Assembly: GCF_004348265.1 (NCBI RefSeq)
Contig: NZ_SMNT01000025.1
Span: 1-57,332, forward strand
Direction of reading: 5' to 3'
From: Methylobacterium segetis
GTDB lineage: Bacteria > Pseudomonadota > Alphaproteobacteria > Rhizobiales > Beijerinckiaceae
DNA: 57,332 nucleotides
Shown: positions 1-11,143 of the stretch, piece by piece
Position numbering within the stretch: the first letter of the stretch is position 1
How the letters are laid out: the number at the start of each line of letters is the position of its first letter
Made by a program: the position numbers and the translations under genes
The notes under the pieces: model-generated
What the model saw: the letters and a program-made list of their open reading frames with translations, nothing else
The model's database searches: none
What the model was told of the DNA's origin: nothing

Positions 1-304
1 GGTACTGTGTCTCAAGACACGGGAGAGTCGGTCGCCGCCAGGCCTGCCAACAGCAGAACACACCATTCCCTCGACACGATCACGTCGCTCAGACCATCGA
101 GATCGAGACGGGCCGCTTCCCAAACGGGACGCGGCCCGTCTCGCGTTGCGGGCAAGCGACGCGACCGGCCCCCCATCCTTAACCATTCGTCATCCGCCGG
201 CGAGCGGCGCGTAAGGCGCGCTCGGCGATGCTGCGGCTCCGGATGGGGCGGGACAGGGGAGGGCGCCTTCCCGAAGCCGGCAGGGCGCCCTATTGAGCAT
301 TCCC
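1..304. other. Gene-free leader at window start
   Basis: I see no convincing gene here; open frames across it have no recognisable protein character. It is the leader of the response regulator that follows. It holds a short perfect inverted repeat at 7-20 (GTGTCT, CA, AGACAC) and, at 179-186, TTAACCAT, which equals the CtrA half-site known from Caulobacter. There is no second TTAA at the proper distance, so this is only a half-site. The upstream gene lies outside the window. Confidence 0.5.
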
Positions 305-1003
305 ATGCGTCTCCTGATCATCGAGGACGACCGCGAGGCCGTCGCCTATCTCGTGAAGGCCTTCCGCGAGGCCGGCCACGTCGCCGACCCCGCGCAGGAC
401 GGCCTCGACGGCTACGCGCTCGCGCGGGAGGGCGACTACGACGTGCTCATCGTCGACCGGATGCTCCCGAAGCTCGACGGCCTCTCCCTGATCCGCTCCT
501 TGCGCGAGCAGGGCGTCGGCACCCCGGTCCTGATCCTCTCGGCGCTCGGCCAGGTCGACGACCGGGTCAAGGGCCTGCGCGCCGGCGGCGACGACTACCT
601 GCCGAAACCCTACGCCTTCTCCGAACTCCTCGCCCGCACCGAGGTGCTGGCGCGCCGCCGCGCCGCCGCGCCCGGCTCCGCCGAGCCCACGGCCTACCGG
701 GTCGCCGACCTCGAACTCGACCGCCTCTCGCATCGGGTCACGCGGGCGGGCCGCGAGATCGTGCTGCAGCCCCGCGAATTCCGCCTCTTGGAATACCTGA
801 TGCGCCATGCGGGACAGGTCGTGACGCGCACGATGCTGCTTGAGAACGTCTGGGACTATCATTTCGACCCGCAGACCAACGTGATCGACGTTCATGTCTC
901 GCGGTTGCGCGCCAAGGTGGACAAGGGCTTCGAGCATCCGATGATCCACACGGTGCGGGGCGCCGGCTACATGGTCCGGGCCGAGGAGGCCCGCGCCTCG
1001 TGA
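305..1003 (+). CDS. OmpR/PhoB-family response regulator
   Basis: DNA-binding response regulator of 232 residues, the usual size for the family. The N-terminal receiver domain (about 1-118) starts MRLLIIEDD, with the acidic pocket at E7-D9, the phosphoacceptor D51 in IVDRMLPKLDG, and the conserved K in DDYLPKPYAF. A winged-helix output domain follows (about 128-225), with the family signature HVSRLRAK and ending TVRGAGYMV. An in-frame TTG lies 12 bases upstream, but the ATG places the receiver beta-strand at the very N-terminus, as is typical. The gene ends 24 bases before the histidine kinase start, so the two form a two-component pair. The stimulus cannot be read from the sequence. A TTAACCAT motif lies about 120 bases upstream. 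Confidence 0.95.
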   Translation: MRLLIIEDDREAVAYLVKAFREAGHVADPAQDGLDGYALAREGDYDVLIVDRMLPKLDGLSLIRSLREQGVGTPVLILSALGQVDDRVKGLRAGGDDYLPKPYAFSELLARTEVLARRRAAAPGSAEPTAYRVADLELDRLSHRVTRAGREIVLQPREFRLLEYLMRHAGQVVTRTMLLENVWDYHFDPQTNVIDVHVSRLRAKVDKGFEHPMIHTVRGAGYMVRAEEARAS

Positions 1004-1027
1004 GGCCGCGTGGCTGAGGCGTCCCCG

Positions 1028-2455
1028 ATGAGCGCGCGGACGCTGCCCCCTCCGGAGAACCTGCCGGCGCGCCTCGGCAAGCTGTTCCGCACGACGGCCT
1101 TCAAGCTGTCGCTCGCCTACCTCGTCGTCTTCGCGGCCTTCGCCTTCTTCGCCCTCGGCTACGTCGCCTGGAACGCGCGGCGCGTCCTCGACGACCAGAT
1201 CGTCTCGACGATCGACGCCGAGATCAACGGCCTGTCCGAGCAGTACAATGCGGGCGGCCTGCGCCGCCTCATCGCTGTGGTCGAGCGCCGCTCCCGCGAG
1301 CCCGGCGCCTCCCTTTACCTCGTGACGACAGCGGCCGGCGAGCACGTGGTCGGCAATGTCGGCGAGGTGCCCGCACGGCTTCTCGCGTCGCCCGGCCAGA
1401 CGGAGGCGAACTACGCCCGAAGCGGCGAGGGAGGCGGCTACGACCACCGGGCGATCGTGCGCATCTTCACCCTGCCCGGCGGCTTCCGCCTCCTCGTCGG
1501 CCGCGACGTCGAGGAGCGGGATCGGCTGCGCGCCGTGATCACCCGGACCTTCGGCTCCTCGCTCGCCCTCGTCGTGCTGCTCGGCGTGGTCGGCGGCTGG
1601 TTCGTGGCGCGCCGCGTCCTCAAGCGTGTCGACGACATGACGGAGACGACCCGCACCATCATGGCGGGCGACCTCGACGGGCGCCTGAGGGTCGCCGGCA
1701 ACGGCGACGAACTCGACCGGCTCGCCCAGAACCTCAACGAGATGCTGGAGCGGATCGGCGAGCTGATGCGGGGCCTGCGCGAGGTCTCGGACAACATCGC
1801 CCACGACCTGAAGACGCCGCTGACGCGCCTGCGCAACCGTGCCGACGAGGCCCTGCGCACGGCCCGCACCCCCGAGGATCTGCGCGCTGCGATCGAGTCG
1901 GTGATCGAGGAGAGCGACGGCCTGATCCGGATCTTCAACGCGCTCCTGATGATCGCGCGGCTGGAGGCCCGCAACGCCCGCGAGACCCTGGCGCCCCTCG
2001 ATATCGGCCGCACGGTGCAGGAAGTCGGCGAGCTCTACGAGGCACTTGCGGAGGAGCGCGGCCTCGTCCTCGCGGTGCGGACCGAGGACGGGCTCGTCCT
2101 CGACGGCAACCGGGAGCTGATCGGGCAGGCGCTCGCCAACCTCATCGACAACGCGATCAAGTACGGGGCTGGGGGCCAGCCCCACATCAGCGTCGCGGCC
2201 CGGCGCAGCGGCCCCGACATCGCGATCACGGTCGCCGATCACGGTCCCGGCATCCCGGAGGCCGACCGCGCCCGGGTGCTCGACCGGTTCGTGCGGTTGG
2301 AGGAGGCGCGGACCCGGCCCGGTTTCGGGCTCGGGCTCAGCCTCGTCGCGGCGGTGGTGCGCCTGCACCAGGGGTCCATTGCCCTGAGGGACAATGACCC
2401 GGGCCTCGCCGTCGTGGTAACTCTGCCCGTCCGCAGCGAGGGCGAACGGGCATGA
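1028..2455 (+). CDS. Sensor histidine kinase, partner of upstream regulator
   Basis: Membrane sensor kinase of 475 residues. A first transmembrane helix (about 26-50, LSLAYLVVFAAFAFFALGYVAW), a periplasmic sensor of about 120 residues and a second helix (about 175-200) are followed by a HAMP linker. The dimerisation domain carries the phosphorylated His259 in NIAHDLKTPLTRLRN. The ATP-binding domain has the N box DNAIKYG, then DHGPGIP and a GFGLGLSL G2 box. A GTG at 1010 is an alternative start; the ATG at 1028 has GAGG eight bases upstream. The stop overlaps the glnE start (ATGA), so glnE is probably translationally coupled. The ligand is unknown. Pairing with the adjacent regulator is inferred from position. 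Confidence 0.93.
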   Translation: MSARTLPPPENLPARLGKLFRTTAFKLSLAYLVVFAAFAFFALGYVAWNARRVLDDQIVSTIDAEINGLSEQYNAGGLRRLIAVVERRSREPGASLYLVTTAAGEHVVGNVGEVPARLLASPGQTEANYARSGEGGGYDHRAIVRIFTLPGGFRLLVGRDVEERDRLRAVITRTFGSSLALVVLLGVVGGWFVARRVLKRVDDMTETTRTIMAGDLDGRLRVAGNGDELDRLAQNLNEMLERIGELMRGLREVSDNIAHDLKTPLTRLRNRADEALRTARTPEDLRAAIESVIEESDGLIRIFNALLMIARLEARNARETLAPLDIGRTVQEVGELYEALAEERGLVLAVRTEDGLVLDGNRELIGQALANLIDNAIKYGAGGQPHISVAARRSGPDIAITVADHGPGIPEADRARVLDRFVRLEEARTRPGFGLGLSLVAAVVRLHQGSIALRDNDPGLAVVVTLPVRSEGERA

Positions 2456-5376
2456 GTGAACACGGCAGCGCGCGGGGGATCCTGGCGGAGCGTCTCGGCG
2501 CGGCGCCCCCCCTCTCGGATCCCACGGGGGCCGAGGCGCGGCTCGCCGACATCGCCGAGGCACTTCCGAAGCGGTATCTCGCGGGCGTCGTGAGGGCCCA
2601 TCTCCTCGCGCTGGCCGACCATTCCCCCTTCCTGTGGCAACTCGCGTCCCGCGACCCGGAGCGCCTCGCGCATCTCCTCGGCACGAACCCAGAGACGCGC
2701 GTCGCCGAGATCATCGCCGACCAGCGGGCGGCCGGCCGGCCCGACGGGGGCGCCGTCGACCTCGAGGCGGTCGGTCGGCGCCTGCGCGAGAACCGCGCCG
2801 CCCACGCCCTTCTCGTGGCGCTCGCCGATATCGGCGGCCTCTGGCCGCTGGCCACCGTCACCCGCGCCCTGTCCGACTTCGCCGACGCCTCGGTCTCCGC
2901 AGCCCTCGACGCCCTGCTGATCCAGGCGGCCGAGGCCGGTCGCTACCGGCCGCGCGAGGCGGCCGAGCCGCAGACGGGCTCCGGCCTCGTCGTGCTCGGC
3001 CTCGGCAAGCTCGGCGCCCACGAGTTGAACTATTCGAGCGACATCGATCTCGTCGTGTTCTTCGATCCCGAGACTGCGCCGCTGAAGGAGGGGCTGGAGC
3101 CGACGCCGTTCTTCAGCCGACTCGCGCAGGGCGTCGCCAAGCTCCTGCAGGAGCGCACGGCGGACGGCTACGTGCACCGGGTCGATTACCGGCTGCGGCC
3201 CGATCCCGGATCGACGCCGACGGCGATGAGCCTCAACTCCGCCTACACCTACTACGAGACGCTGGGGCAGAACTGGGAGCGGGCGGCCTTCATCAAGGCC
3301 CGCGCCATCGCCGGCGATATCCCGGCGGGCGAACGCTTCCTCGCCGATCTCCGGCCTTTCATCTGGCGCAAGTACTTCGATTTCGCCTCGATCGCCGACG
3401 TGCACGCCATGAAGCGGCAGATCCACGCGGTGCGCGGGCACGACACGATCGCGGTGGCGGGCCACGACATCAAGCTCGGGCGCGGCGGCATCCGGGAGAT
3501 CGAGTTCTTCGTGCAGACGCAGCAACTCGTCTTCGGCGGCCGCCGGACCGCCCTGCGGGGGCGGCGCACCATCGAGATGCTGGGCAGCCTCACCGAGGAG
3601 GGCTGGATCGGTTCGGAGGCCCGCGACGCGTTGAGGGCCGCCTACGACTTCCTGCGCACGGTCGAGCATCGCCTCCAGATGGTCCGCGACGAGCAGACCC
3701 AGCGCCTGCCGGCGGATCCGAACGAACTTGAGAGCTTCGCGCGCTTCGCGGGTTTTCCCGGGCTGCCGGATTTCGAGGCCGCGCTCCTCCAGCACGCGCG
3801 GCGGGTGCAGGCCCATTACGCCCTGCTGTTCGAGGCCGAACCCGACCTTTCGGCCGAGGTCGGCGACCTCGTGTTCAGCGGCACCGGCGACGACCCGGCG
3901 ACCCTGCAGACCCTGAGAGCCCTCGGATTCCGCGAGCCGGAGCGGGCGGCCGAGACCGTGCGAGGCTGGCATTTCGGGCGCCGTCCCGCCGTGCGCAGCC
4001 CCCGCGCGCGGGAGGTGCTGACCGAACTGGTGCCGGCCCTGATGCAGGCGCTCGGCGGCACGCCGGACCCCGACGCCGCCCTCGATGCCCTCGACCGCGC
4101 CTTCGGGCGGATGCCGGCGGCGGTGGAACTCCTCACCATCCTGCGCTCGCACGAGCGCCTGCGGCTCCTCTTCGCCGACCTCCTCGGCACCGCGCCGCGG
4201 CTCGCCGACACGGTCGCCTTCAGCCCCCACGTCCTCGACGCGGTGATCGATCCCGCCTTCGTCGATCCGGCTACCGATCCGGCCGGGCTTGCCGCTCAGT
4301 ATCGCAGTCTCGTCGGCGCGCCGGGCAGCCACGAGGATTTTCTCGACCGCAGCCGCGACGCCGCGCGCCAGCTCCGCTTCGTCACGGGGGCGCGCCTTCT
4401 CTCGGGCATCCTGACCCCCGAAGGCGCGGGCCACGCCTTCGCCGGCATCGCGGAGGCGGCCGTGGCCGCCTCCCTCCATGCCGTCTCGGACGCCTTCCGC
4501 GCCGATCACGGCACGGTGCCGGGTGGACGCATCGCGGTGCTGGGCTTCGGGCGCCTCGGCTCGCGCCAGCTCACGGCGGAATCCGACCTCGACCTCGTGG
4601 TGCTCTATGATTTCGACCCGGAGAACCGCACCAGCACCGGCCCCCGTCCCCTCGACGCGGCGGTCGCCTACAACCGGCTGACGCAGCGCCTCGTCGCGGC
4701 GCTCACCGTGCCGACGCGCCGCGGCGGGCTCTACGAGGTGGATCTGCGCCTGCGGCCCGGCGGCGGTCAGGGCATGATCGCGGCACAGCTGCGCAGCTTC
4801 CGCAGCTACGGCCTGGAGGAGGCCGAGCTCTGGGAGCACATGGCGCTGACCCGCGCCCGGGTGATCGCGGGAGACCCGGATCTCGGCGCCGAGGTGGCGG
4901 AGGTGATCCGGGCCATCGTCTGCCAGTCGCGCGATCCGGCTTCCGTGAACCGGGCGGTGCGCGAGATGCGCGCCCTCGTCGCGCGCGAGAAGGGCGATGG
5001 CGGGCCCCTCGACCTGAAGCTCGCGCCCGGCGGCCTCCTCGACCTCGACTTCCTGGCCCAGGCGCTGGTGCTCGGCCACGCGGCGGCCCATCCCGACCTC
5101 GCCGGCCTCGACGCGCCCGGCGTCCTGCGCCGCGCGGCGGGTCACGGGCTTCTGAGCGAGGACGCGGCCGAGCGCCTCTGCGCCGCCTACCGCCTGCTCG
5201 ACGACGTGCACCATTGGCAGCGCCTGATGGTCGAGGGCGACCCGACCGCGGCCTCACCCGTCGCGCTCGCGCGGCTCGCCACCGCCACCGGAATGCCGGA
5301 CGCTCGGGCACTGACCGCGCGCCTCGACGCGGAGCGGGCGGAGGTGAGGGCGCTGTTCGAACGGCTGCTGAGATAG
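2452..5376 (+). CDS. glnE: Bifunctional glutamine synthetase adenylyltransferase/deadenylase
   Basis: GlnE adenylylates glutamine synthetase (inactivating it) and removes the AMP under control of PII proteins, so it sets ammonium assimilation. The 974-residue product has the expected duplicated nucleotidyltransferase plan. The N-terminal deadenylase half has GLGKLGAHELNYSSDIDL (about residues 182-200) and the C-terminal adenylylase half has GFGRLGSRQLTAESDLDL (about 699-717); both keep the paired acidic metal ligands DxD. The linker and helical C-terminal domains are complete, and the length matches alphaproteobacterial homologues. The start overlaps the preceding kinase stop by four bases. 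It faces the PAS kinase gene tail to tail across 79 bases. Confidence 0.96.
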   Translation: MSEHGSARGILAERLGAAPPLSDPTGAEARLADIAEALPKRYLAGVVRAHLLALADHSPFLWQLASRDPERLAHLLGTNPETRVAEIIADQRAAGRPDGGAVDLEAVGRRLRENRAAHALLVALADIGGLWPLATVTRALSDFADASVSAALDALLIQAAEAGRYRPREAAEPQTGSGLVVLGLGKLGAHELNYSSDIDLVVFFDPETAPLKEGLEPTPFFSRLAQGVAKLLQERTADGYVHRVDYRLRPDPGSTPTAMSLNSAYTYYETLGQNWERAAFIKARAIAGDIPAGERFLADLRPFIWRKYFDFASIADVHAMKRQIHAVRGHDTIAVAGHDIKLGRGGIREIEFFVQTQQLVFGGRRTALRGRRTIEMLGSLTEEGWIGSEARDALRAAYDFLRTVEHRLQMVRDEQTQRLPADPNELESFARFAGFPGLPDFEAALLQHARRVQAHYALLFEAEPDLSAEVGDLVFSGTGDDPATLQTLRALGFREPERAAETVRGWHFGRRPAVRSPRAREVLTELVPALMQALGGTPDPDAALDALDRAFGRMPAAVELLTILRSHERLRLLFADLLGTAPRLADTVAFSPHVLDAVIDPAFVDPATDPAGLAAQYRSLVGAPGSHEDFLDRSRDAARQLRFVTGARLLSGILTPEGAGHAFAGIAEAAVAASLHAVSDAFRADHGTVPGGRIAVLGFGRLGSRQLTAESDLDLVVLYDFDPENRTSTGPRPLDAAVAYNRLTQRLVAALTVPTRRGGLYEVDLRLRPGGGQGMIAAQLRSFRSYGLEEAELWEHMALTRARVIAGDPDLGAEVAEVIRAIVCQSRDPASVNRAVREMRALVAREKGDGGPLDLKLAPGGLLDLDFLAQALVLGHAAAHPDLAGLDAPGVLRRAAGHGLLSEDAAERLCAAYRLLDDVHHWQRLMVEGDPTAASPVALARLATATGMPDARALTARLDAERAEVRALFERLLR

Positions 5377-5455
5377 GGGCTCAGGATCGCGAGGTTGCGC
5401 GCGGAGACCTCGGGGTCTCGTCCGGGCGCGCGAGGGGACCTGTGTTTCCCCCCTC
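5377..5455. terminator. Possible shared terminator between convergent genes
   Basis: The 79 bases between the convergent glnE and PAS-kinase genes contain an inverted repeat near 5403-5418 (GAGACC, four-base loop, GGTCTC) with no clear T tract. A bidirectional transcription stop is plausible from position only. Confidence 0.3.
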
Positions 5456-7834
<2,379 letters not shown>

Positions 7835-8011
7835 AGCCGAACCTCGTCGCTCTCGGTGAAGGTCCGGGGCGGAAGAACGCTCGCCCCGAATCAAGGATAT
7901 ATGATCATCCGAGCGGCCAACTTGTCCACGGCTTTCTCGGCGCCCGGCTTGACAGAACGGACCCCTGTTGCCGGCGGGTTCGCGCTCTGCCCGAATCGAA
8001 ATTTTCCAGCG

Positions 8012-8027
8012 TTAAGAATGTGTTAAC
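8012..8027. promoter_or_regulatory. Full CtrA-type box (TTAA-N7-TTAAC)
   Basis: TTAA GAATGTG TTAAC matches the canonical CtrA recognition pattern without mismatch. It overlaps the last codons and stop of pepN and lies 178 bases before the start of the PAS kinase gene on the same strand. TTAA is rare in this high-GC window, so a perfectly spaced pair is unlikely to be chance. Binding by CtrA is inferred. Confidence 0.7.
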
Positions 8028-10666
8028 GGCGTGCCGAGGGTGCGCGTGAGGATGTCGGCGACATCGCGCGAGAGGCCCTCGCGGGACCGCATCCCGGACA
8101 GAATTTCCCCGGCCTTGGAAGATCTTGCGGGCTCCAGCCGGCGCCAGGAATTGAAGGTCGTGAGAAGCTTCGCCGCGATCTGCGGATTCGTGCGGTCGAG
8201 TGCCTCGACGGTCCCGGCGAGGAGGGCGAAGCCGGCCCCGTCGAGCCGTGCGAACTGCGTCGGGTTGCCAAGGCCGAAGCTGCCGATCAGGGCGCGGACC
8301 CGGTTCGGATTCGTCATCGAGAAGGCGGGGTGGCGCTGCAGCCGGGCGATCCGGGCGAGGGTCCCCTCTTCGGGGATCGTGGCCTGGATCGCGAACCACT
8401 TGTCGAGGACGAGGGGCTCCTCGGCGTAGCGGGTGCCGAAGCTCTCCAGGGCTCTCTCCCGTGCCGGACCGGGGATCAGGGCCAGGGTCGAGAGCGCGGC
8501 GAGCCGATCCGTCATGTTGGTGGCGGCGGCGAGCTGCGCTTCGGCGAGCTCGGTCCCGGCCGCAGGATCGGCCGCGGCGATGAGGTCGAGGGCCGCGTTG
8601 GCGAGCGCCCGGCGCCCGGCCGAGGCGGCGTCCGGGCTGAAGGGACCTCCGTCGGCCGGCGCCAGCGCCTCGCGCAGTCCGGAGAGGCGGCCGCGAAGGC
8701 TTCGTCCGAGATGCCGCCGCAGGGTCTGCCGCGCGCGGTGCACGGCGTCCGGATCGACGTCGCGGCCGATCTCATTGGCGATCTCCCCCTCGCCCGGCAG
8801 GCCGAGGACGAGGGCGGCGAAGGCCGGGTCCGCGAGGGCCTCGGTGTCGAGAAGGCCGCCGAGCGCCGCAGCGTAGGCCTGGGCAGAGGGCCCCGCCTCG
8901 TCGGCCTCGGGGCTGCCGGCGGCTGCGCGGTCGAGGAGGAGGCGCATCGCCACGCTCTGGGCCGCCTGCCAGCGGTTGAACGGGTCGGAATCGTGCCGCA
9001 GCAGGGCCAGCCGCTCGGCATCGTCGAGCGCGATCTCGAGGCGCACGGGTGCCGAGAAGCCCTGGAACAGGGAGGGTACCGGCGGCTCGGAGACCGCCTC
9101 GAAGGTGAGCGCGTCCGAGGCCTCCTCCAGCACGAACACTCCGTCCGAGACCCGCGGGCAGGTGGATTCGAGCGGGCCGGACCCGCCCACGAGACCGAGG
9201 GCCACGGGGATCACGAGGGGCGTGCCGTCCCCGCCGGGCAGGCTCTGGCGCAGGCTCAGGGTGTATCGGCGCGCGGACGCGTCGTAGCTGCCCTCCGCCG
9301 TCACCCGCGGCGTGCCGGGCCGCTCGTACCAGCGGGCGAAGGCGGACAGGTCGCGCCCGCTCTCGGCGGCGAAGGAAGCGAGGAAATCCTCGACGGTGGC
9401 GGCCCGGCCGTCGTTCTCGGCGAAGTAGCGGTCCATGCCGGCCCGGAAGGTCCTGGGCCCGAGGAGGGTCCTGAGCATCCGCACGATCTCGGCGCCCTTC
9501 TCGTAGACGGTCGCCGTGTAGAGGTTGTTGATCTCGGCATAGGCCCTCGGCCGGACCGGATGGGCGAGGGGGCCCGCATCCTCGGGGAACTGGCGGGCGC
9601 GCAGGGTTCGGACCTCACCGATCCGGTGCACGGCGCGCGAGCGCATGTCGGAGGAGAATTCCTGATCGCGGAAGACCGTCAGGCCCTCCTTCAGGCAGAG
9701 CTGGAACCAGTCCCGGCAGGTGACGCGGTTGCCCGACCAGTTGTGAAAGTACTCGTGGGCGATGATCGCCTCGATGTTGGCGTAGTCGGTGTCGGTCGCC
9801 GTCTCGGGATCGGCGAGAACGTACTTGTCGTTGAAGATGTTGAGGCCCTTGTTCTCCATCGCCCCCATGTTGAAATCGGACACGGCGACGACGCTGAACA
9901 CGTCGAGGTCGTAGGGGCGGCCGAACGCCTCCTCGTCCCAGCGCATGGAGCGCACGACCGCGTCGAGGGCGTAGCCGGCGCGGGAGCCCCTGCCGGGCTC
10001 GACGTAGACGGCGACGTCGACCCCGCGTCCCTCCATCGTCGTGAAGCGGGTCGCCACCCGGTCGAGCCGTCCGCCGACGAGGGCGAAGAGATAGGCGGGT
10101 TTCGGGTGCGGATCGTGCCAGACGGCGAAGTGCCGGTCCGTCCCCGCGACCGGGCCCGCCTCGCCCGGGTTGCCGTTGCCGAGCAGAACCGGGGCTTCCT
10201 CGCGTCCCGCCTCGATCCGGGTCGTGTAGACCGACAGCACGTCCGGCCGGTCGAGGAAGTAGGTGATGCGCCGGAAGCCGTCCGCCTCGCACTGGGTGCA
10301 GTAGACGCCGTTCGAGCGGTAGAGGCCCATCAGCTTGGTGTTGGCGGTCGGGTCGATCTGGGTCTCGATCCGAAGGACGAAGGGCCGCTGCGGCGGCCGG
10401 TGCAGGGTCAGGCTGGAGGGCGTCGCGGCGAAAGCCTCCTCGGGCGGCGCCTGCCCGTCGAGTTCGAGGCCGAGGAGGGTCAGGTCGTCGCCGTCGAGGA
10501 CGAGGGGGGCGCCGGCCTCGCCCGCCGGGTTCGGGCGGATCGCGAGCGTGGCCGTCACGCGGGTGTCGTGGGGCGCGAGGCGGATGTCGAGATCGACCCG
10601 GTCGATCAGGTGGTCGCTCGGCCGGTAATCCTCCAGCCGGATCGTCTGGGGCGTCTCGGTGCGCAT
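8012..10666 (-). CDS. pepN: Aminopeptidase N (M1 family)
   Basis: Zinc aminopeptidase of 884 residues that removes N-terminal residues from peptides in the cytoplasm. Seen in order: the N-terminal beta-domain, the exopeptidase motif GAMENKGLN, the zinc site HEYFHNW (His304, His308 and the downstream Glu in LKEGLTVFRDQEF), then the C-terminal helical domain. This is the complete E. coli PepN-type architecture and length. The start at 10666 is supported by GGAGG five bases upstream; the open frame further upstream lacks protein character. It is followed on the same strand by the PAS kinase. No signal peptide is visible. Confidence 0.96.
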   Translation of the reverse strand: MRTETPQTIRLEDYRPSDHLIDRVDLDIRLAPHDTRVTATLAIRPNPAGEAGAPLVLDGDDLTLLGLELDGQAPPEEAFAATPSSLTLHRPPQRPFVLRIETQIDPTANTKLMGLYRSNGVYCTQCEADGFRRITYFLDRPDVLSVYTTRIEAGREEAPVLLGNGNPGEAGPVAGTDRHFAVWHDPHPKPAYLFALVGGRLDRVATRFTTMEGRGVDVAVYVEPGRGSRAGYALDAVVRSMRWDEEAFGRPYDLDVFSVVAVSDFNMGAMENKGLNIFNDKYVLADPETATDTDYANIEAIIAHEYFHNWSGNRVTCRDWFQLCLKEGLTVFRDQEFSSDMRSRAVHRIGEVRTLRARQFPEDAGPLAHPVRPRAYAEINNLYTATVYEKGAEIVRMLRTLLGPRTFRAGMDRYFAENDGRAATVEDFLASFAAESGRDLSAFARWYERPGTPRVTAEGSYDASARRYTLSLRQSLPGGDGTPLVIPVALGLVGGSGPLESTCPRVSDGVFVLEEASDALTFEAVSEPPVPSLFQGFSAPVRLEIALDDAERLALLRHDSDPFNRWQAAQSVAMRLLLDRAAAGSPEADEAGPSAQAYAAALGGLLDTEALADPAFAALVLGLPGEGEIANEIGRDVDPDAVHRARQTLRRHLGRSLRGRLSGLREALAPADGGPFSPDAASAGRRALANAALDLIAAADPAAGTELAEAQLAAATNMTDRLAALSTLALIPGPARERALESFGTRYAEEPLVLDKWFAIQATIPEEGTLARIARLQRHPAFSMTNPNRVRALIGSFGLGNPTQFARLDGAGFALLAGTVEALDRTNPQIAAKLLTTFNSWRRLEPARSSKAGEILSGMRSREGLSRDVADILTRTLGTPLTHS

Positions 10667-10789
10667 GGATCCTCCGGCAGCCAGAGCGGGGACCCGCTTT
10701 CTCACGGCTCCGCCCCGCGACGCAACGCCGGGGCCAGGGCTGCCGCGAAGGCGCCGACCGGTGTTAGCCGATCTTAAGGATGTTCCGGC

Positions 10790-11092
10790 ATGGCTGGATT
10801 CCCTGTGCGGGCCGGCCCGGATGCCGGTGTTCGTCAGGCCGGGTTCGATCGCATCCGCGTCACGGCGCGGGGCAATCCGCTCACCGTGGCCTGCTACAAG
10901 GGCATGGCGCTCGGGCTCACCCTCCTGCTGGACGCGGACGGAAACCCGCTTCGCCGCACGGCGCGGCGCAGCCTCGGCATCGCCCTGCTGCCGGTCCTCG
11001 GCCTGCTCGCCACGATCGGCACCCTGTCGCTGCGGTCCGATTGGGGCGAGGATTGCCTCGGCTACACCGTCACCGGGCATCGTCCGGGATGA
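10790..11092 (+). CDS. Small predicted membrane protein, unknown function
   Basis: Frame of 100 residues between two minus-strand genes. From about residue 20 the third codon position is strongly G/C, as in the neighbours, and the translation looks protein-like. A hydrophobic helix (about 70-87, LGIALLPVLGLLATIGTLSL) is followed by a short C-terminus containing the only nearby cysteine pair partner, DCLGY. AAGGA stands nine bases before the ATG. I do not recognise a family. A later ATG at 10904 could be the real start, giving a roughly 62-residue single-span protein. Moderately confident that it is coding. Confidence 0.55.
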   Translation: MAGFPVRAGPDAGVRQAGFDRIRVTARGNPLTVACYKGMALGLTLLLDADGNPLRRTARRSLGIALLPVLGLLATIGTLSLRSDWGEDCLGYTVTGHRPG

Positions 11093-11143
11093 GGATCGCG
11101 CCGAAGCGGCCTGCTCTCACTGCGGGACGTCGGACATCACGCG

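Noticed and set aside
2239..5214. A nearly 1000-codon open frame antisense to glnE
   Set aside because: It mirrors glnE codon structure; stop-free antisense frames are common at this GC level, and the translation is low-complexity Arg/Gly/Ala without any motif, whereas glnE is complete.
10769..10779. TTAG...TTAA near the small gene at 10790 as a CtrA box
   Set aside because: The spacing is six, not seven, and TTAAGGA is better explained as the ribosome site of the small gene.
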